Assembly (NCBI GenBank): GCA_033239525.1
Contig: BSYO01000026.1
Span: forward strand, 5,642,001 to 5,706,000
DNA from: Nepenthes gracilis
Lineage: Eukaryota; Streptophyta; Magnoliopsida; Caryophyllales; Nepenthaceae
Direction: 5' to 3'
DNA: 64,000 bases
The position numbers were made by a program, and so were the translations under genes. Positions 61,801-64,000 of this stretch are shown piece by piece. Under the pieces are notes generated by a model, which searched no databases, was not told where the DNA came from, and saw nothing but the letters and a program-made list of their open reading frames with translations. Numbering within the stretch: the stretch's first letter is position 1; each line of letters starts with the position of its first letter.

Positions 61801-63988
61801 AGATAACTACTTCTAGCAAAGCAACATCTCCAAACAAGTCCACTATATAACCAGTTAGAAATATCTTTTTCTCATCAGTGTTTATACAGAATCCAACATA
61901 AATGTCAGTGGCATTGACCAACTGCAACCAAGATTATATTGGATCCAAAGTTAGGAAAGCTAATATTTGGGCATTCAAGGATGAATAAATGTCACCTCAG
62001 AGTCACCCTGTATAAAGTTCCCAGCCATATTGTACATTGCCAAATTGTATTAGAAATAAGATGACAGCTTAGCAACTGATGGACAAAGGAGTGCATACAA
62101 ACTAGCTCAGCAAGGAAACCCAGTAAGATTGGAGAACAAATAGTGAAGACCATGGATGAAAATATTGATATCGGTATCGGTCACGACCATATACATATTG
62201 GACATATTGGACATTACACATCAGTATTGAATATATCAAAAGGAAAAAAATTTCTGAAAATTATAAGCTGCTAAGGCCATATCAGATGATATATCACTAA
62301 TTCAGCACCTATTATGATATTGTCTCAATATTAAGAAATATACAGATGTATATCGGCCAATATTTGCATTTAAAGATGGAAGATGGAAAGGAGGAATATT
62401 TTAGGACTTCAATCAAGTGGCTTCACCTTGCAAAATACCTTGGGAGGCTTTTTTTCTCACAAACATCCTTTCCTAATAGAACAACTACAAAATCATGCCC
62501 TACTCCAGATCAAGATGACATATCTACCCATGTTCAATAGATGACAATGGTTTAATACAGGTTTGCGGTATCAATGGTCTAGCCAAATTTATTTTCTTTT
62601 CTTTTTTTAATATCTAGTCCATTTCTCCTTCAACTCTACAAGAGCAGGCCCACCCACCAAAACCATTGAATTCCTTTTCCATTAGCCTAGCTAAAGCACT
62701 TTTCACTATAAATATGGCCAGCGACAATCAAAGGCATCTATTGTTGCAAAATGTCTACACAATGACCAATCTACCAATGCATCTTACAACGACAATAACA
62801 AAGATGGTGGCAACAACAAGAAGACAGCAACTATAACCACAACTACAACAAACAGATTTACATATGAACACTGATAACAACTAAATATTGGTTTTTGGTC
62901 ATTCAACTCGATCCAGATCCTCTTGTTGAATAAGAAAGCTATCAAATCCTTTTTCATTCCCTTTAGTTATATCTTTTCGAGTCCAACTACCACTAATACT
63001 CATGCTTCTAATCTTATAAAACATGTCTATATATGATTGCCACAAACCTTAGTGATTACGAAATATGAATGATTGATTGTGATAAAAACACATCTCTAAG
63101 CAATGCAAGCAAATTGATGCTTCCATGTGCAAAACTCCAAAATCAATTCTGGAGGTAACCAGCAGAAAGTCAATGCAGGACCCACCACTTGATGATGAGC
63201 CTGATCCACTGCTAGAACTGCTAGAATTATTGTTCTTATGGGCTGAATCCCTTTCTATCTCTGATGGGGGGAAGCTTGAAACAGGATGATCATGGCCACA
63301 AATGTCTGCTACCTCATTGACAGCATCCTTGCCTGAAGACATATAATAATCATTGACCGATACTGAAGACAAAGAAATGTGTCAATGAATCAATAGCCAT
63401 ATATCATTTTCTCTATGAGATCAGAAATAACCTTTGCAAGGCTGCATTGATGAATTGCTAAACCCTGACTCATTATGAAGCTACCATAGAGTGAAACAAA
63501 TGAAGAAAGTCATATCATTTGCATTCACATCATAATTAACCAATATACATCACAAGGGCACACATATATGAACTGAGGAAGAGGGATGGGACTACCCCAT
63601 GTAAATAAGTAAAAGATACCTCCATTTTGCAAGGCTCAAATTTTGCCTGGTTTTTGTCTTTTTGCAGCAAATAGTCATCCAGAAGCTTCCGCAACTTGAA
63701 GAGGGTATCATCTCCAAGTGCATCAATATCAATCTCTATCTCATCCTCATTGGGTTGATCAGCACCAGAACTATTTTCCTTTAAGAAATTAATGATGCTT
63801 TCTGGCAATTCAGCCAGTAAAGCCTCCAATTCCATGCTCAATTTGTGCTTCTCCTCATCTTTCATAATCCTCTTTATAGGGTCTGGCATCACTGCACAGC
63901 TTGGTTGAATCACTTTGTTTTTCTTCAAAGGTGGAACTTTATCATTTGTTACATTCTCTATGTGGGCATCTATTCTTGAAGGCACCAC
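55872..63988 (-). CDS. GTE8/GTE10-like BET protein, C-terminal 461 residues (10 exons), partial
   Basis: Minus-strand exons in order: 63620-63988, 63432-63480, 63186-63362, 59762-59841, 59344-59416, 58564-58614, 58363-58478, 57993-58059, 57212-57342, 55872-56144. All junctions are GT-AG and the frame holds through to TGA. Residues about 43-110 of this part form the NET domain ([20 protein letters not shown], then [20 protein letters not shown]). Next come a Ser/Asp-rich acidic tract, an [20 protein letters not shown] segment, a Glu/Arg/Lys coiled coil ([34 protein letters not shown]) and the tail [20 protein letters not shown]. This order is that of plant GTE8/GTE10-type proteins, nuclear regulators that bind acetylated histones through a bromodomain. 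The bromodomain must lie to the right of the window. No damage is seen. Intron 3 is 3.3 kb. Confidence 0.93.
56541..56581. repeat. AT microsatellite in the last GTE intron
   Basis: AT dinucleotide run (56541-56564), then GTATAA and a second short run. Confidence 0.95.
58769..58938. repeat. ATATCGG-rich MITE-like repeat, copy 1 (GTE intron)
   Basis: Lies between the exons 58564-58614 and 59344-59416. Left end CATGGAGGAAAATATTGGTAACGGTATC, right end GGATATAGGTATTTCATCCATG, which are imperfect inverted repeats. The interior holds TTACGATATCGAAAAATATCA, shared with copy 2. Confidence 0.65.
59527..59738. repeat. ATATCGG-rich MITE-like repeat, copy 2 (GTE intron)
   Basis: Between exons 59344-59416 and 59762-59841. 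Shares AAAATATCGGTATCGGACATGTCGGACA with copy 3 (ATATCGGTATCGGTCACG...) and TTACGATATCGGGAAATATCA with copy 1. The right part has ATCAGCCGATATTATAAATATC. Confidence 0.7.
60600..61300. other. Part of GTE intron 3, possible old insertion
   Basis: 60720-61260 is less AT-rich than the rest of the intron and runs into a T tract at 61291-61311. It contains no recognised motif. Frames at 60721 and 61436 are unsupported. Confidence 0.35.
62151..62379. repeat. ATATCGG-rich MITE-like repeat, copy 3 (GTE intron)
   Basis: In intron 3 (59842-63185). Left end CATGGATGAAAATATTGATATCGG matches, in reverse, the right end of copy 1 (TATTTCATCCATG). The right part has ATATCGGCCAATATTTGCAT. Confidence 0.68.
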
Positions 63989-64000
63989 CTGCAAATCAGC

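Overview
This is nuclear DNA from a flowering plant, most likely a eudicot, although the species cannot be named from the sequence. The evidence is AT-rich intergenic DNA, spliced genes with GT-AG introns, a KDEL-tailed papain-like protease, a GTE-type BET protein, and plant lineages of Ty3/gypsy retrotransposons (Tat and Tekay/Del-like chromoviruses). Only two host genes are visible. Most of the rest is retrotransposon DNA in various states of decay.

Layout. 1-6296: a minus-strand Tat-lineage Ty3 element, cut by the window edge, with a degenerate gag-pol, a tRNA-type primer binding site and one LTR of about 1 kb. 8070-24720: a minus-strand Tekay/Del-like chromovirus with a perfect TAAAC target duplication. 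Its 5' LTR is split by a second, younger insertion at 15662-23421, which has a perfect CATCT duplication. That nested element has LTRs of 3.4 and 4.0 kb around a non-coding core of only 404 bp, so it is a LARD-like non-autonomous element. Its primer-site flank and polypurine flank resemble those of its host. 24726-29282: AT-rich intergenic DNA with a diverged Tekay-type LTR relic and two local duplications.

29349-32414: a four-exon gene for a complete 367-residue KDEL-tailed cysteine endopeptidase, with TATA box and poly(A) signal. 33681-34560: a GC-rich LTR-like block with 51-bp tandem repeats. 35429-41930: a heavily mutated plus-strand Tekay-type element carrying a Harbinger-like MITE. 44700-46577: a broken minus-strand gene of the plant 'putative gypsy-type transposon' (Transposase_28-like) family.

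48907-54736: a bounded element with 984/986-bp LTRs and an ATACT duplication. It carries a gag remnant on the minus strand and, in antisense, a better-preserved Transposase_28-like gene with its own TATA-like box, a 68-bp intron and a coiled-coil tail. This is the most unusual object in the window. 55872-63988: the last ten coding exons of a minus-strand GTE8/GTE10-type gene (NET domain and acidic/coiled-coil C-terminus). Its bromodomain should lie beyond the right edge. Its introns hold three copies of an ATATCGG-rich, MITE-like repeat.

The two host genes are functionally unrelated. The protease acts in the secretory pathway during programmed cell death or reserve mobilisation, and the GTE protein is a chromatin-binding nuclear regulator. 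Order of events inferred from nesting: the Tekay element inserted first and the LARD inserted into it later. All coordinates come from reading the sequence by eye; LTR and exon ends are exact where a target duplication or splice frame fixes them, and approximate elsewhere.
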